Assembly (NCBI RefSeq): GCF_900537075.1
Contig: NZ_UNRA01000004.1
Location: 318,572 to 382,571 of the forward strand
Direction: 5' to 3'
DNA from: Tropicibacter sp. Alg240-R139
GTDB taxonomy: Bacteria > Pseudomonadota > Alphaproteobacteria > Rhodobacterales > Rhodobacteraceae
DNA length: 64,000 bases
A program made the position numbers and the translations under genes. Shown here piece by piece: positions 51,274 through 62,172 of the stretch. Below the pieces are notes generated by a model. The model made no database searches, had not been told where the DNA came from, and worked only from the letters and a program-made list of their open reading frames with translations. The number at the start of each line of letters is the position of its first letter. Position 1 is the first letter of the stretch.

Positions 51274-52293
51274 TTACCGGGGCAGTCTCGCCAACTCGGG
51301 ATGCGCATAAGCTTTAGGGTAGGGCATCGGCTTGGCCGGTCCCAGCGGAACGACACCATTCCAACTGCGACCAAAGTAGCCCTGACGGCAATGGATCAGG
51401 GAACAGCTGTCCGCCACACCCGGCAGCGCATGCACCCGGCAAAGCCATCGCCACAGATGCGGATAGTCCAGGATTTTGGCCTCATTTAGCTTCATCCGCA
51501 GGTAATAGACAGGATCATGACGATAGAGCGTGGGGAAAAGACGCAAGTCAGCTTCGGTAAAGTGGTCACCCATTAGATAGGGCCGACCATCACTTAGGCG
51601 GCGCTCCAATTTGTCGAGGGTCTGGAAGTAGACGGTATAGGCCGTGGCATAGACCGATTGGTCCGAAGAGAAACCTGCTTTGTAGGCGCCATTGTTGATG
51701 GCGACGTAGATCGTTTCGTTCAATGCGTCGATCTCAGAGCGAAGCGCTGCATCATCAGGGTAAAGGCTAAGACCCGCATTGGCGCCACCAAGTGCCCCGG
51801 CGTGAATCCCCAACATCCGCACAATCTCGGCGCTTTCGTTGTTCACGATGCGCTTTTGCAGCTTGTCGTAGAGGATAGGAACCGACCGTTCCGTCGCGCC
51901 CTCGGCGGCGTAGATCTGTTTGACCACACGATACCCTTGTCCCGTGCCGGTTTCTTCTGTGCATTCCGGTAAGGTGGTGCCTGTGAGCATGGCCACCGTT
52001 TCCGGAGCGAACTGCCAATTGTTGGGGCCGTCTGGATCGTCTTCATCTGTTCGATTGGGAAAGGCCACGTCCAACGCGATTGCATCCTGCAATCCCAGAA
52101 CATTGCGGGCCAGTGTCACGCGGTGACACCAGGGACAGTTGAGTGCCACGAACAGGTGATATCGACCGGGCTCTGCGGGAAACTCGGAATCCCCAATGGA
52201 ATGGCGGAACCCGCTGACGCCGCGCACAAATTCACCTTGTGCGCGTCGCGTTTTGGCGCCGGTCTGGTCTTCTTGGGTCGAGCGGTCGCCCAT
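51274..52293 (-). CDS. Glutathionyl-hydroquinone reductase (YqjG/ECM4 family)
   Basis: A GST-type enzyme of 339 residues. The catalytic Cys is in ALNCPWCHRVTLARNVLGL (NCPWC), and ESAEIVRMLG and RPYLMGDHFTEADLRLFPTL are typical of the xi class. It removes glutathione from glutathionyl-hydroquinones. AGGA is eight bases before the start. The hemerythrin gene follows upstream, separated by four bases (52294-52297), so the two are probably co-transcribed. Confidence 0.93.
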   Translation of the reverse strand: MGDRSTQEDQTGAKTRRAQGEFVRGVSGFRHSIGDSEFPAEPGRYHLFVALNCPWCHRVTLARNVLGLQDAIALDVAFPNRTDEDDPDGPNNWQFAPETVAMLTGTTLPECTEETGTGQGYRVVKQIYAAEGATERSVPILYDKLQKRIVNNESAEIVRMLGIHAGALGGANAGLSLYPDDAALRSEIDALNETIYVAINNGAYKAGFSSDQSVYATAYTVYFQTLDKLERRLSDGRPYLMGDHFTEADLRLFPTLYRHDPVYYLRMKLNEAKILDYPHLWRWLCRVHALPGVADSCSLIHCRQGYFGRSWNGVVPLGPAKPMPYPKAYAHPELARLPR

Positions 52294-52297
52294 GGGC

Positions 52298-52867
52298 TTA
52301 TCCTCTCAGCCGGTGGTGCAGGATGATCGGAACGGCCAGTTCCTCTTCATCGCTTAGATGACGCTGCAGAAACGCCTCGATCGTTTCCAAGGTTTCATGC
52401 AGGGCGCCCACTTCGTCGCGCGCCTGACCGGGATCAAGCTGCATCAGTTTGATCGCACGATTTGCGCCCTTTGTGTAGCTGTCCAGAACCCTGTCCAGAT
52501 CGGCATGGTCCTGTTCCAGCACCTCCAACCCCTGATCAAAGCGTGGATCGGCCTGCGACAGTTCAGGGAAGTAACTGTGGTCTTCCCATCCGTGATGACC
52601 GTGCAAGTTCCCGACCAGAGCATTGCCATAGTAGGACAGACGCCCGGCGTAATCCTCGTCTGACATGTCCTTGTCCAGATAGATCTGGGCATCAGTGCGC
52701 AGCAATTTAGCCAAACGGCGGAACATCTGATGCGCGCCCAGCCAATGGCGGGTCATTTCGCTGAAACCGGGGTGTGCGTCCCAACTGTCGCGCGGATAGC
52801 TGTCGAGCAAGACACGCATCTCGTCCGGCATGTTATGGGTTCGGATGTCAAAAGTGGTTTGTGTCAT
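52298..52867 (-). CDS. Hemerythrin HHE-domain protein
   Basis: A four-helix protein of 189 residues that could bind a di-iron centre. His and Glu ligands are visible in LHGHHGWEDHSYFPEL, EQDHADLDRVLDSYT and RHLSDEEELAVPIIL. It may sense or store oxygen or handle nitric oxide. AAAGGAGTGAGACC gives a strong ribosome binding site. It precedes the glutathionyl-hydroquinone reductase gene. Confidence 0.9.
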   Translation of the reverse strand: MTQTTFDIRTHNMPDEMRVLLDSYPRDSWDAHPGFSEMTRHWLGAHQMFRRLAKLLRTDAQIYLDKDMSDEDYAGRLSYYGNALVGNLHGHHGWEDHSYFPELSQADPRFDQGLEVLEQDHADLDRVLDSYTKGANRAIKLMQLDPGQARDEVGALHETLETIEAFLQRHLSDEEELAVPIILHHRLRG

Positions 52868-52961
52868 GGTCTCACTCCTTTCGCCACAGAACGTGGGAGG
52901 GGCGAAAGGTTTATCCTATCTCTGTCTTTGCACAGGGGCTGTGCCTATCCTCACAGGCATG

Positions 52962-52990
52962 AAAAAGGGCGCGGTTGGTAAACCACGCCC
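52962..52990 (-). terminator. Terminator of the bcp gene
   Basis: On the minus strand GGGCGTGGTT and AACCGCGCCC form a 10-base stem with one mismatch and a four-base loop, followed by TTTTT. It ends 20 bases after the bcp stop. Confidence 0.85.
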
Positions 52991-53011
52991 GCTAAAATCA
53001 GTCAGAAACGC

Positions 53012-53473
53012 TCAGAGCGCTTTTACAGCTTCCAGCACGTCCTCTACGTGGCCGGGCACTTTGACCTTGTGCCAGGCACGAGCGATCTTGCCCTCGCGAT
53101 CCACGACAAAGGTGGATCGTTCGATCCCAAGGAATTTCTTGCCGTACATGCTCTTTTCCTTCCACACACCATAGTCCTCGCACATGGTGTCGTTTTCATC
53201 GGATAGGAGCGGCGTTGTGAGGTCATGCTTGGCAACGAACTTGTCATGTTTTGCTACGCTGTCCTTGGAGATGCCGAAAACTTGAGCCCCCGCATCGGCA
53301 AAGGCTTGCAACTGTTCAGAAAAGCCAATGGATTCTTTGGTACACCCCGGCGTATCATCACGGGGGTAAAAGAACAGGACAACAATATCGCCCCGCAAAT
53401 CAGACAGGCTGACCGTACCACCACCATCACGGGGCAAGGTGAAATCAGGGGCGGTATCGGAAACTTCGGGCAT
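53012..53473 (-). CDS. bcp: Thioredoxin-dependent thiol peroxidase (Bcp/PrxQ)
   Basis: A peroxiredoxin of 153 residues. The peroxidatic Cys44 is in FFYPRDDTPGCTKESIGF. The usual resolving Cys five residues later (as in E. coli, TPGCTxxxC) is missing; a possible resolving Cys is in DTMCEDYGVW, about residue 99. It therefore acts as a 1-Cys or atypical 2-Cys enzyme. It reduces peroxides and protects against oxidative stress. Divergent from the AsmA-like gene. Confidence 0.94.
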   Translation of the reverse strand: MPEVSDTAPDFTLPRDGGGTVSLSDLRGDIVVLFFYPRDDTPGCTKESIGFSEQLQAFADAGAQVFGISKDSVAKHDKFVAKHDLTTPLLSDENDTMCEDYGVWKEKSMYGKKFLGIERSTFVVDREGKIARAWHKVKVPGHVEDVLEAVKAL

Positions 53474-53519
53474 CAGGCAACTCCGGTATGGGTTTCAAAA
53501 GTGTTCGCCTGAATAATAG

Positions 53520-56500
53520 GTGTCGAGAAAGAAGTTGGAAGGCGTAGACAGAAAATCCCAGAGATCTGATGTGAGCAAGGATCAAAAGCGCGATCAGGAC
53601 AAGGCTCCGCGTCGCCGGGCCAAGGTAGGGCGTTGGACCTTTAGGGGGGTGCTGATCCTGATCTTTCTGGCCTCTGTTACCGCGGTCATGGCTATTGGTC
53701 AGACCATCAGCGCACCCGATTGGGTGCGGGAGCGCGTCGCTGATCGGATCGAGCGTAACTTGAACGGCCTGCAGCTGGAATTCGGTGAGGTGAGATTCAT
53801 CATCCTGGATGGCTGGCGACCTCGGATCAACCTGCAGAACGTGGCGCTTAAGGCCGCCGATGGCCAGATGATCGCGCAACTGGCCCATGCCGAGGCCAGC
53901 CTGGCCATGCGACCCTTGTTGCAGGGACAGGTTAAACCCAAGCAGATAGAGCTGATCGGCGCTTTTTTCACCATGCAACGCGACGCGCTGGGCAATCTGT
54001 CGCTGTCTTTGGGCGAGGGGGCCGCGCCCGTCGGGCAAGCGGCCAACATGGCACAGATGATCAAGGCAACAGACCAGGTGTTCTTGTCCGAGCAGCTGTC
54101 AGCCCTGACCGCGATCGAAGTTCAGGGAATCACTTTGAGCCTTGAGGATTTGGGAAAGGCGCGCGCCTGGACCCTTGATGGTGGCCACATTCAATTCACC
54201 CGACATGACCGCGATGTTCGTATCGCCACCGGGTTCTCGCTTTTGTCGGGCCGTGATTATTCCAGTTCGATCGAGGCGAACTACACCAGCACTCTTGGCT
54301 CGCCTGAAGCCAAGTTCGGTGTTTCGGTCAGTGACATCGCCGCTGAAGATATTGCGCTGCAAAACGCCGCCGTCTCGTGGTTGGAGGTACTCGAAGCGCC
54401 GATATCGGGTGCCGTGCGGGGGGGCATTGACGCAAACGGCGAGCCAAGCCAGATCTCGGCGACCTTGCAAATCGGCAAAGGCGTCGTTCAGCCCAACCCC
54501 GAAACGCGCCCGGTGCATTTTACCGGCGCGCGGACGTATTTTACCTACGATCCCGCCGCGCAGTTGCTGGATTTCAACGAATTCTCGATCAACAGCTCTT
54601 GGGGTTCTGTCACGGCAGAAGGGCAGGCAGTCGTCAACGGCGTGGAAACTGGCGTGCTCGACAGCCTTGTGGGTCAACTGCGGTTGACTGGCATGTCGCT
54701 GAACCCCGCGCAATTGATGGACGAGCCGGTGGTTCTGGACAGCGCTGAATTAGACCTGAAGTTGGAATTGAACCCGTTCCGGCTTCAGGTGGGTCGCCTG
54801 TCGGTGTCGGATGACAACAAATTACTCAACGCCTGGGGTCGTTTTGCTGCTGATCCTGAAGGCTGGCGTGTTTCTCTGGATGGAACCCTGGACCGAATGA
54901 CACCGGGCGAGCTGTTGAGCTATTGGCCGCGCGCCGTTGCGCGCAAGCCCCGCAAATGGGTTAAGGAAAATTTGCTCGAAGGTGAATTCACCAACGGCGA
55001 TTTTGCGGTGCGTCTGGTGCCGGGGCAGCGGCCGGATCTTTACGCGGATTTCGATTTCGACAAGACGACGATCAGATATGCCAAGACCTTGCCACTCGCC
55101 GTGGACGCGCGCGGTCAGGCCAGTTTGACAGGGCAGCGCTTTGCGGTGTTGGCCCATGAGGGCCGGGTCATCACTGACCACGGGGACGAAATCGACGCAG
55201 CCGGGACATCGTTCATCATCCCTGATATCTCGATCAAAAAGGCGGCCCCGGGCATCGCGCGGATCATCGGCACGGGCAGTGTTCCCGCAGTGTTGTCATT
55301 GCTGGACCGTCCACCTTTGAGCCTGATGTCGAAAGCCAATCTTCCAATCGAACTGGCCGAGGGGCAGGTGTCGGTGCAAGGTACGTTATCACTGCCGCTC
55401 AAAGACAAGGTCAAAATCCATGACATGGAATTTCACCTGACCGGCGAGGTTTCTAATGTGTATAGCGACGCTTTGGTGCCTGGGCTGGAGTTGAGCGCGC
55501 CGCAGTTGATGGCGGTCGGGGACCAGACGCAGATTACTCTGTCGGGAAGTGGTTTTCTGGGGAAGGTGCCGATGACCGCGACCTGGACACAGCCCATCGG
55601 GGGCAAGGACACAGCGCGCAACAGTCAGGTGGTAGGCACCATCGAATTGTCCAAAGCATTGATGCAAGAATTCGACTCTACGTTCGCTGTGCGTGCACTT
55701 AGCGGCAAAGGGCAGGCGCGCTATACGCTGGATCTGCAACAGGGGCAGCCTCCGCGTTTGACTGCGCAATCGGATCTGGCCGGGATCGGCCTGCGAGTGA
55801 CCGAGTTGGGATGGAGCAAGCCGCAATCGTCAACCGGAGAGCTGTCGCTGGCCGCCGAATTCGGAGAGAGCGACGCGATCGAGAACTTCAGTCTTCAGGC
55901 CGCGGGGCTGACGGCGGTAGGCAGCATGAATTTCAACGCCACCGGTACGATGGAGACTGCCCGGTTCAATACACTGCGCGTCGGCAACTGGCTGAATGTG
56001 CAGATGGACATGATCGGACGTGGCAGCCAGGCTCCAGACATGGTCATCCGAGGTGGTACGCTCGACATGCGAGGGGCTGGCTTCGGCAGTGGCGGGGGGG
56101 CATCCTCGGGTGCTTCGGGCGCCAGCGCAGGTCAGAACATGGCAGTGAACCTGACTAGACTGCAGATCACGGACAGCATCGCTTTGACAGGGTTTCAGGG
56201 CAAATTCACCCAAGCTGGGGGGATGTCCGGTAACTTTGCCGGCCGGATCAATGGACAAACGCCCATCAACGGGCAGGTGTTGCCCAAGGGGGGCCGCAGC
56301 GCGTTTTTTGTACAGGCCAACGACGCGGGCGGGGTGTTCCGCTCCGCGCAGCTGCTCAACCAAGCGCGCGGCGGATCCTTTCAGCTGTCCTTGACGCCGA
56401 TTGATGGGCCGGGCTCGTATGATGGAACGCTGCGGGTACGTAACACCCAGATAAAGGACGCTCCGGCGATGGCCGCGTTGCTCAACGCGATCAGCGTCGT

Positions 56501-56936
56501 GGGCCTGTTGGATGAAATGGCAGGCGCGGGTATCCAGTTTTCAGCCATCGACGGCCGGTTCCGCTTGGATCCCGAAAAAGTCACCGTTTACGAAGGCAGC
56601 GCAGTTGGTCCATCGATGGGACTGTCGGTGGATGGCACCGTCGATACCGAGCGGCGATTGCTGAACCTGCGCGGCGTGATCTCGCCCGTCTATTTGCTGA
56701 ATGTCATTGGCAGCGTTGTTTCCACCCGTCGCGGGGAAGGGTTGGTGGGGTTCAACTACACGCTCACCGGGGCGATGGCCTCGCCGCAGGTCTGGGTGAA
56801 CCCGCTGTCGGGTCTGGCGCCGGGGTTTTTGCGTGATTTCCTGCGTGAACCTGCACCAAAAGCGCCCCCTGTGCCGGGACAGCCACCACAGCCACAAAAG
56901 GACCCGACCCACAACAGTGGCGCAGGCGACCGCTGA
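53520..56936 (+). CDS. Large AsmA-like (YhdP-type) envelope protein
   Basis: The 1138-residue protein has one N-terminal membrane helix (about 42-62, [20 protein letters not shown]) and a long periplasmic part. It begins with an AsmA-type domain ([40 protein letters not shown]) and ends with a DUF3971/AsmA_2-like C-terminus ([40 protein letters not shown]). Proteins of this type bridge the periplasm to carry phospholipids to the outer membrane (YhdP, TamB). The start is GTG at 53520; a GTG at 53571 is possible. A Gly/Ser-rich loop ([14 protein letters not shown]) lies before the last domain. Followed by queA. Confidence 0.88.
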   Translation: MSRKKLEGVDRKSQRSDVSKDQKRDQDKAPRRRAKVGRWTFRGVLILIFLASVTAVMAIGQTISAPDWVRERVADRIERNLNGLQLEFGEVRFIILDGWRPRINLQNVALKAADGQMIAQLAHAEASLAMRPLLQGQVKPKQIELIGAFFTMQRDALGNLSLSLGEGAAPVGQAANMAQMIKATDQVFLSEQLSALTAIEVQGITLSLEDLGKARAWTLDGGHIQFTRHDRDVRIATGFSLLSGRDYSSSIEANYTSTLGSPEAKFGVSVSDIAAEDIALQNAAVSWLEVLEAPISGAVRGGIDANGEPSQISATLQIGKGVVQPNPETRPVHFTGARTYFTYDPAAQLLDFNEFSINSSWGSVTAEGQAVVNGVETGVLDSLVGQLRLTGMSLNPAQLMDEPVVLDSAELDLKLELNPFRLQVGRLSVSDDNKLLNAWGRFAADPEGWRVSLDGTLDRMTPGELLSYWPRAVARKPRKWVKENLLEGEFTNGDFAVRLVPGQRPDLYADFDFDKTTIRYAKTLPLAVDARGQASLTGQRFAVLAHEGRVITDHGDEIDAAGTSFIIPDISIKKAAPGIARIIGTGSVPAVLSLLDRPPLSLMSKANLPIELAEGQVSVQGTLSLPLKDKVKIHDMEFHLTGEVSNVYSDALVPGLELSAPQLMAVGDQTQITLSGSGFLGKVPMTATWTQPIGGKDTARNSQVVGTIELSKALMQEFDSTFAVRALSGKGQARYTLDLQQGQPPRLTAQSDLAGIGLRVTELGWSKPQSSTGELSLAAEFGESDAIENFSLQAAGLTAVGSMNFNATGTMETARFNTLRVGNWLNVQMDMIGRGSQAPDMVIRGGTLDMRGAGFGSGGGASSGASGASAGQNMAVNLTRLQITDSIALTGFQGKFTQAGGMSGNFAGRINGQTPINGQVLPKGGRSAFFVQANDAGGVFRSAQLLNQARGGSFQLSLTPIDGPGSYDGTLRVRNTQIKDAPAMAALLNAISVVGLLDEMAGAGIQFSAIDGRFRLDPEKVTVYEGSAVGPSMGLSVDGTVDTERRLLNLRGVISPVYLLNVIGSVVSTRRGEGLVGFNYTLTGAMASPQVWVNPLSGLAPGFLRDFLREPAPKAPPVPGQPPQPQKDPTHNSGAGDR

Positions 56937-56977
56937 GGGGTGTGGCCAAGCGCGCGCGGGCGACGTATAGCGCGGGC

Positions 56978-58027
56978 ATGAAACTGAGTGATTTTGATTT
57001 CGACTTGCGGGATACGCTGATCGCCACCCGTCCGGCGCAACCGCGCAGCTCTGCCCGCCTGCTTGTGGCTCAGGGGGACACGATTACAGATGCGATTGTG
57101 CGCGACCTGACGGATTGGCTGCGCCCCGGCGACCGGCTGGTGTTGAACGACACACGTGTGATTCCAGCACGGCTAAGCGGACGGCGCCATCGTGAAAGTG
57201 CCCAAGGTCCGGTGTCGGCAAAGATCGAGGTCACGTTGTTGGACCCGGCTGCTGATGGTTGCTGGTCGGCGCTGATCAAACCGCTAAAAAAGGTGAAGCC
57301 GGGCGAAAGCATCATCTTCTCCGACGAGCTGTCCGCCGAATTGGTTGGCGTTGAGGACGGGCAGGGGCGGTTGCAGTTCAACCTGTCAGGCGACGACTTC
57401 GATGCAGCCATTGCACAGGCCGGTGCGATGCCGCTGCCGCCCTACATCGCCGCCAAGCGGCCTGCAGACGAGCAGGACAAGACCGACTATCAGACCGTTT
57501 GGGCCAGGAACTCGGGCGCTGTGGCTGCCCCCACGGCCTCGCTTCACTTCGACGACGGCTTGCTGCAACAGCTGCACGAATTGGGCGTAGGCTTTACCTA
57601 TGTCACGCTACACGTCGGCGCAGGCACTTTCCTGCCGGTCAAGGTCGAGGACGTGACGACCCACAAAATGCATTCCGAATGGGGCCGGGTCAGCGCTCAG
57701 GCCGTGGCCGAGATCGAGGCGACCAAGGCCACAGGCGGGCGTGTGATCCCGGTGGGAACCACCGCGCTTCGCCTGATCGAAAGTGCTGCGCAAAGCGGCA
57801 CGTTGAAACCCTGGGACGGCGACACGGACATCTTTATCTACCCTGGTTTCGAATTCCACGTAACCGACGCGCTGATGACCAACTTTCATCTCCCCAAGTC
57901 AACGCTGCTGATGTTGGTGTCCGCGTTGATGGGGCAGGACCGGATGGCGCGGGTCTATGATCACGCGGTGAAGTCGGAATATCGCTTCTTCTCTTATGGC
58001 GATGCGTCGCTTTTGATCCCGGCTTAG
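56978..58027 (+). CDS. queA: S-adenosylmethionine:tRNA ribosyltransferase-isomerase
   Basis: QueA converts 7-aminomethyl-7-deazaguanine in tRNA to epoxyqueuosine. Start [20 protein letters not shown] at 56978 is the family N-terminus, with weak ribosome binding sequence. [49 protein letters not shown] and [19 protein letters not shown] are the conserved blocks. 349 residues. Follows the AsmA-like gene after 41 bases and is probably co-transcribed. Confidence 0.96.
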   Translation: MKLSDFDFDLRDTLIATRPAQPRSSARLLVAQGDTITDAIVRDLTDWLRPGDRLVLNDTRVIPARLSGRRHRESAQGPVSAKIEVTLLDPAADGCWSALIKPLKKVKPGESIIFSDELSAELVGVEDGQGRLQFNLSGDDFDAAIAQAGAMPLPPYIAAKRPADEQDKTDYQTVWARNSGAVAAPTASLHFDDGLLQQLHELGVGFTYVTLHVGAGTFLPVKVEDVTTHKMHSEWGRVSAQAVAEIEATKATGGRVIPVGTTALRLIESAAQSGTLKPWDGDTDIFIYPGFEFHVTDALMTNFHLPKSTLLMLVSALMGQDRMARVYDHAVKSEYRFFSYGDASLLIPA

Positions 58028-58134
58028 GCGAAAACGCCAAACCCGACTCGGCAAATGTCGTAGACAAGCGCGTCTAGGCTGGTGTCTGATGAGACATCAG
58101 AGCCAATTAAGTCGGAAACGAGCGAGGACGCCCG

Positions 58135-59397
58135 ATGCTTCAGGTTCTTTCCAGCGCATGGGCGCTGCTTCTGGGTATTTGTCTGCTGCTCGTCGGCAAC
58201 GGGCTGCAAGGCACGCTTTTGGGTGTGCGAGGAGAGATCGAGGGGTTCTCGACCTTTCAGATGTCAATTGTGATGTCGGCCTATTTCATTGGCTTCCTGG
58301 GTGGCTCGCGCATGGCCCCCGAATTGATACGGCGCGTAGGACATGTGCGTGTCTTTGCGGCGCTGGCCTCGTTTATCTCTGCTGTTATGATCCTGTATCC
58401 CGCGTTGCCCAACATGTGGGTCTGGATCTTGGGCCGCGTTATCATTGGGTTCTGCTTTTCTGGCGTGTATGTCACAGCGGAAAGCTGGCTGAACAACGCC
58501 GCAGACAACTCGAACCGGGGCAAGGCGCTGTCGCTTTACATGATTGTCCAGATGATTGGCATCATCTCGGCCCAAGGTTTGATCCAAGTGGGCGATCCCG
58601 GCGGGTATGAGGCGTTCATCATCGCTTCGATTCTGGTTTCGATCTCTTTTGGTCCGATTTTGCTGTCCATTTCACCGACGCCTGCCTTTGACACCACCAA
58701 GCGAATGACGCTGCGCGAGATCATGACGATTTCACCCCTGGGGTGTGTGGGAATGTTTCTGCTGGGAGGCATCTTTTCGGCCCAGTTCGGCATGAGTTCG
58801 GTTTATGGCGCAACGATTGGCCTGTCTCTTGGCAACCTGTCGCTTTTCGTTGCGACCTTTTACATCGGGGCCCTGTTCCTGCAGTACCCTTTGGGCTGGG
58901 TCAGCGACCGGATGGATCGGCGCTTTCTGATTATGGGGGTGGCGGCCGTGGGTGGTGCTGCTGCGGTTGTGGGCATGATGTTTGGCGATCAATTTTCGAT
59001 GCTGCTGGTGTCTGCCTTTGTGATCGGCGGCATGTCGAACCCGCTCTATTCTCTGCTGATCGCCTATACCAATGACTATCTGGAACATGATGATATGGCC
59101 GCGGCCTCGGGCGGGTTGGTGTTCATCAACGGTTTGGGCGCCATTGCCGGGCCGATGATCACAGGTTGGCTAATGGGCGACGCCCTGCTCGGACCACCAG
59201 GCTTTTTCGCGCTGATGGCAGCGCTACTATTTGTGATGGCTGCCTATGCGCTCTATCGCACCACACAGCGTGCCGCGATCCCGGTCGAGGAAACAGGAAC
59301 CTTTACTGTCATGACCCCGGCGTCGACCTCGGTCGCTGTTGAATTCGCGCAAGAAGTCGCCATCGAGGCCGAATTGGAGGAGCAAGAAACGCAATAA
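58135..59397 (+). CDS. MFS transporter (YcaD-like)
   Basis: A 12-helix transporter of 420 residues. N-terminal half: LLGICLLLVGNGLQGTLLGV, FIGFLGGSRMAPELIRRVGH (the signature loop) and GRVIIGFCFSGVYVTAESWL; C-terminal half: YPLGWVSDRMDRRFLIMGV. The last 40 residues are a polar, Glu-rich tail. These features match the YcaD-like group, whose substrates are unknown. A separate unit after queA (107-base gap). Confidence 0.88.
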   Translation: MLQVLSSAWALLLGICLLLVGNGLQGTLLGVRGEIEGFSTFQMSIVMSAYFIGFLGGSRMAPELIRRVGHVRVFAALASFISAVMILYPALPNMWVWILGRVIIGFCFSGVYVTAESWLNNAADNSNRGKALSLYMIVQMIGIISAQGLIQVGDPGGYEAFIIASILVSISFGPILLSISPTPAFDTTKRMTLREIMTISPLGCVGMFLLGGIFSAQFGMSSVYGATIGLSLGNLSLFVATFYIGALFLQYPLGWVSDRMDRRFLIMGVAAVGGAAAVVGMMFGDQFSMLLVSAFVIGGMSNPLYSLLIAYTNDYLEHDDMAAASGGLVFINGLGAIAGPMITGWLMGDALLGPPGFFALMAALLFVMAAYALYRTTQRAAIPVEETGTFTVMTPASTSVAVEFAQEVAIEAELEEQETQ

Positions 59398-59513
59398 GTC
59401 GCTTTTTGCTTCAAAATATGTCGCTGATGTTGCAATATGTTACTGTAACAATTGTGTAAAAGATATTTAAATACCTATGTTCCCTGGGGGAAATTAGAAG
59501 TGGGGTGAGGCCA

Positions 59514-60092
59514 ATGGTTGGTCCCGAAGATATTCTGAGTTTCTGGCTGGATGAAATTGGTCCGGCTGGGTGGTATGTACAAGACGATGCGCTTGACGCT
59601 CAAATCACCGAAAAGTTCATGTCGACGTGGGAGGCCGCCCGTGAGGGTCGCTTTTCTATGTGGCTGACCTATCCAACCGGTGCCTTGGCGTACATCATCC
59701 TTACGGATCAGTTTTCCAGAAACATGTTCCGGGGGGATGCCCGTGCGTTCAAGACCGACAAGGCGGCCCTTGCGGCAGCCAAATGTGCGGTCGACAAGCG
59801 GTGGGACATGCGGATCGATGAACCGGCACGGCAGTTCTTTTACCTGCCCATGATGCATTCGGAAAACCTGTGTGATCAGGAACGTTGCATCCGCCTGTTG
59901 TGTGAACGCATGCCGGAAAGCGGAGCAAGCAACATGTTGCACGCGCGTGCGCATCGCGAAGTGATCCGCCAGTTTGGCCGATTCCCGTATCGCAATGATG
60001 CACTGCACCGGACGCCAACTGCACAAGAGGCCACGTATGTCTCTGGCGGTGGCTACGGTCAGACCGTGCGTCAGATGCAGGCTGCGGGTTAA
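59514..60092 (+). CDS. DUF924-family protein
   Basis: The 192-residue protein has the typical start GPEDILSFWLDEIGPAGWYV and the blocks WLTYPTGALAYIILTDQFSR, NMFRGDARAFKTDKAALAAA, RQFFYLPMMHSENLCDQERC and AHREVIRQFGRFPYRNDALH. It is a helical repeat-like protein related to TPR folds; no activity is known. The start is uncertain between ATG 59514 and GTG 59505. Confidence 0.87.
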   Translation: MVGPEDILSFWLDEIGPAGWYVQDDALDAQITEKFMSTWEAAREGRFSMWLTYPTGALAYIILTDQFSRNMFRGDARAFKTDKAALAAAKCAVDKRWDMRIDEPARQFFYLPMMHSENLCDQERCIRLLCERMPESGASNMLHARAHREVIRQFGRFPYRNDALHRTPTAQEATYVSGGGYGQTVRQMQAAG

Positions 60093-60101
60093 CGCACGTC
60101 C

Positions 60102-60527
60102 CTATTTGGGGCGCGCGCATCCTGCGACATCTGATATGCTGCGGGTGAGGGCATCCGCAGCCGTTTCGATCGTATGATCAATCAACAGCTCAGGCGTATC
60201 GACCAATTGGCGAACGCGGGACTGAACCCCTTGTACGTTTGTTTCCAACGCTTCAACCTTCTGCTGTAGCCTGTTCAACGCTACGGCGCTGTATGCGCCT
60301 GATTGTGTCTTGATCGCAGCCAGGTCGGCGTGAATGTCTGACAGATCGCTGCGCAGGCCAGCCACCTCGTCGCGCAACGGCGTGATCTTGATCAGGTTCT
60401 CTGAAAACGTGGCCGTCAGCCCGTCGACGGTCATTCCCACTTTCCAGGCCAGAAACAGGCACAGCGCCAGCAAGAGCAGCGTAGCGTTCAGTAGGGCGAG
60501 GGCGAGGTCCTTGAGGGTTCGGGCCAT
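60102..60527 (-). CDS. Membrane protein with coiled-coil, unknown function
   Basis: From ATG 60527 (GGAT seven bases upstream), the 141-residue protein has one membrane helix at about residues 6-29 (LALALLNATLLLLALCLFLAW) and a heptad-rich part (RDEVAGLRSDLSDIHADLAA, then VALNRLQQKVEALETNVQGV) up to about 115. The end is a short acidic helix. It faces convergent DUF924. I do not recognise the family. Its architecture suggests an envelope or partner-binding role. Confidence 0.7.
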   Translation of the reverse strand: MARTLKDLALALLNATLLLLALCLFLAWKVGMTVDGLTATFSENLIKITPLRDEVAGLRSDLSDIHADLAAIKTQSGAYSAVALNRLQQKVEALETNVQGVQSRVRQLVDTPELLIDHTIETAADALTRSISDVAGCARPK

Positions 60528-60701
60528 GATGCATCCAATGTTTGAATTCAAAAACAAATCGTTAACGCCAGAAAAGGCGCCGTGGCTGCATTTCTAGCGT
60601 TTTGGCAAATAGGGGTATAGGCTGTTTTTTGCACATCTAACCTTGTCCTTCCCTTGCGTCACACATGTCGCAGGAGGCAGGGATTGATGTGTTTTAAAAA
60701 A

Positions 60702-60719
60702 TAGTTTAACGGTAAACTA
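60702..60719. promoter_or_regulatory. lpd: Palindromic operator upstream of lpd, shared with pdhA
   Basis: TAGTTTA (60702-60708) and TAAACTA (60713-60719) are perfect seven-base arms around ACGG, 32 bases before the lpd start. The pdhA palindrome (43746-43767) is the same apart from one spacer base and has longer arms. Confidence 0.75.
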
Positions 60720-60751
60720 GTTTTCGAAAACGCCTTCGGCGAGGAGTGACC

Positions 60752-62146
60752 ATGGCTGCGAAATCCTTTGATCTGATTGTTATTGGTGCCGGTCCCGGCG
60801 GCTATGTTGCTGCGATCCGCGGCGCACAACTGGGCCTGAAGGTGGCCGTGGTCGAGCGTGAACACCTGGGCGGTATCTGTTTGAACTGGGGCTGTATCCC
60901 AACCAAGGCGCTGTTGCGCTCGTCCGAGGTGTTTCATCTGATGGAGCGCGCCAAAGACTTTGGCCTAAAAGCCGAGAACATCGGTTATGACCTGGATGCC
61001 GTCGTCAAACGTTCGCGCGGGGTGGCTGGGCAATTGTCGGGCGGCATCGGCCACCTGTTGAAAAAGAACAAAGTTACCGTTGTGATGGGACAGGCGACGA
61101 TCCCTGCCAAGGGCAAGGTAAGCGTCAAGACCGACAAAGGCTCTGAGGAGCTGACGGCAAAGAACATCATCGTGGCCACGGGCGCGCGGGCGCGCGAGCT
61201 GCCCGGGCTTGAGGCGGACGGCGATCTGGTCTGGACCTACAAGCACGCCCTTGATCCTGTGCGCATGCCCAAGAAACTGCTGGTGATCGGTTCGGGTGCT
61301 ATCGGCATCGAATTTGCCAGCTTTTACAACACGCTTGGCGCGGATACGACCGTGGTCGAAGTGATGGATCGTGTGCTGCCGGTTGAAGATGCCGAAATCA
61401 GCGCGTTTGCCAAAAAGTCGTTCACCAAACAGGGTATGAAGATCATGGAAAAAGCCATGGTCAAGCAGCTGGATCGTGGCAAGGGCAAGGTCACCGCGCA
61501 TATCGAAGTGGGCGGCAAGATCCAGAAGCAGGAGTTTGACACCGTGATCTCGGCCGTTGGTATCGTCGGCAACGTCGAAGGGCTGGGGCTTGAGGCTTTG
61601 GGTGTCAAGGTAGACCGCACCCACGTCGTGACTGATGAATTCTGCCGCACCGGGATTGAGGGTCTTTATGCCATTGGCGACATCGCAGGTGCACCCTGGC
61701 TGGCACACAAAGCATCCCACGAAGGCGTCATGGTTGCCGATCTGATCGCAGGCAAGCACGCGCATCCGGTAAAACCAGAAAGCATCGCGGGTTGCACTTA
61801 TTGCCATCCGCAGGTGGCCAGCGTCGGCTATACCGAAGCCAAGGCCAAAGAGCTGGGCTATGACATCAAGGTCGGCCGTTTCCCGTTCATCGGCAATGGC
61901 AAGGCCATCGCATTGGGCGAGGCCGAAGGTATGGTGAAAACCATCTTTGATGCCAAAACCGGCGAGTTGCTGGGCGCCCATATGGTTGGCGCCGAAGTGA
62001 CCGAGATGATTCAGGGTTATGTTGTTGGCCGCCAACTGGAAACCACCGAAGAGGATCTGATGAACACGGTCTTCCCGCATCCGACCTTGAGCGAAATGAT
62101 GCACGAGAGCGTGCTCGACGCCTATGACCGCGTCATTCACATGTAA
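60752..62146 (+). CDS. lpd: Dihydrolipoamide dehydrogenase (E3)
   Basis: A flavoprotein that reoxidises lipoyl groups in 2-oxo acid dehydrogenase complexes. FAD site VIGAGPGGYVAAIRGAQLG; redox disulfide Cys43 and Cys48 in GGICLNWGCIPTKAL; NAD site VIGSGAIGIEFASFY; the active-site His-Glu pair in HPHPTLSEMMHES. Start ATG 60752 with GAGGAG at good spacing; 464 residues. It shares its upstream palindrome with pdhA, 17 kb away, so it likely serves pyruvate dehydrogenase. It has its own terminator. Confidence 0.97.
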   Translation: MAAKSFDLIVIGAGPGGYVAAIRGAQLGLKVAVVEREHLGGICLNWGCIPTKALLRSSEVFHLMERAKDFGLKAENIGYDLDAVVKRSRGVAGQLSGGIGHLLKKNKVTVVMGQATIPAKGKVSVKTDKGSEELTAKNIIVATGARARELPGLEADGDLVWTYKHALDPVRMPKKLLVIGSGAIGIEFASFYNTLGADTTVVEVMDRVLPVEDAEISAFAKKSFTKQGMKIMEKAMVKQLDRGKGKVTAHIEVGGKIQKQEFDTVISAVGIVGNVEGLGLEALGVKVDRTHVVTDEFCRTGIEGLYAIGDIAGAPWLAHKASHEGVMVADLIAGKHAHPVKPESIAGCTYCHPQVASVGYTEAKAKELGYDIKVGRFPFIGNGKAIALGEAEGMVKTIFDAKTGELLGAHMVGAEVTEMIQGYVVGRQLETTEEDLMNTVFPHPTLSEMMHESVLDAYDRVIHM

Positions 62147-62172
62147 ATTGCGCGGCTAGCGACGCAGATGAC

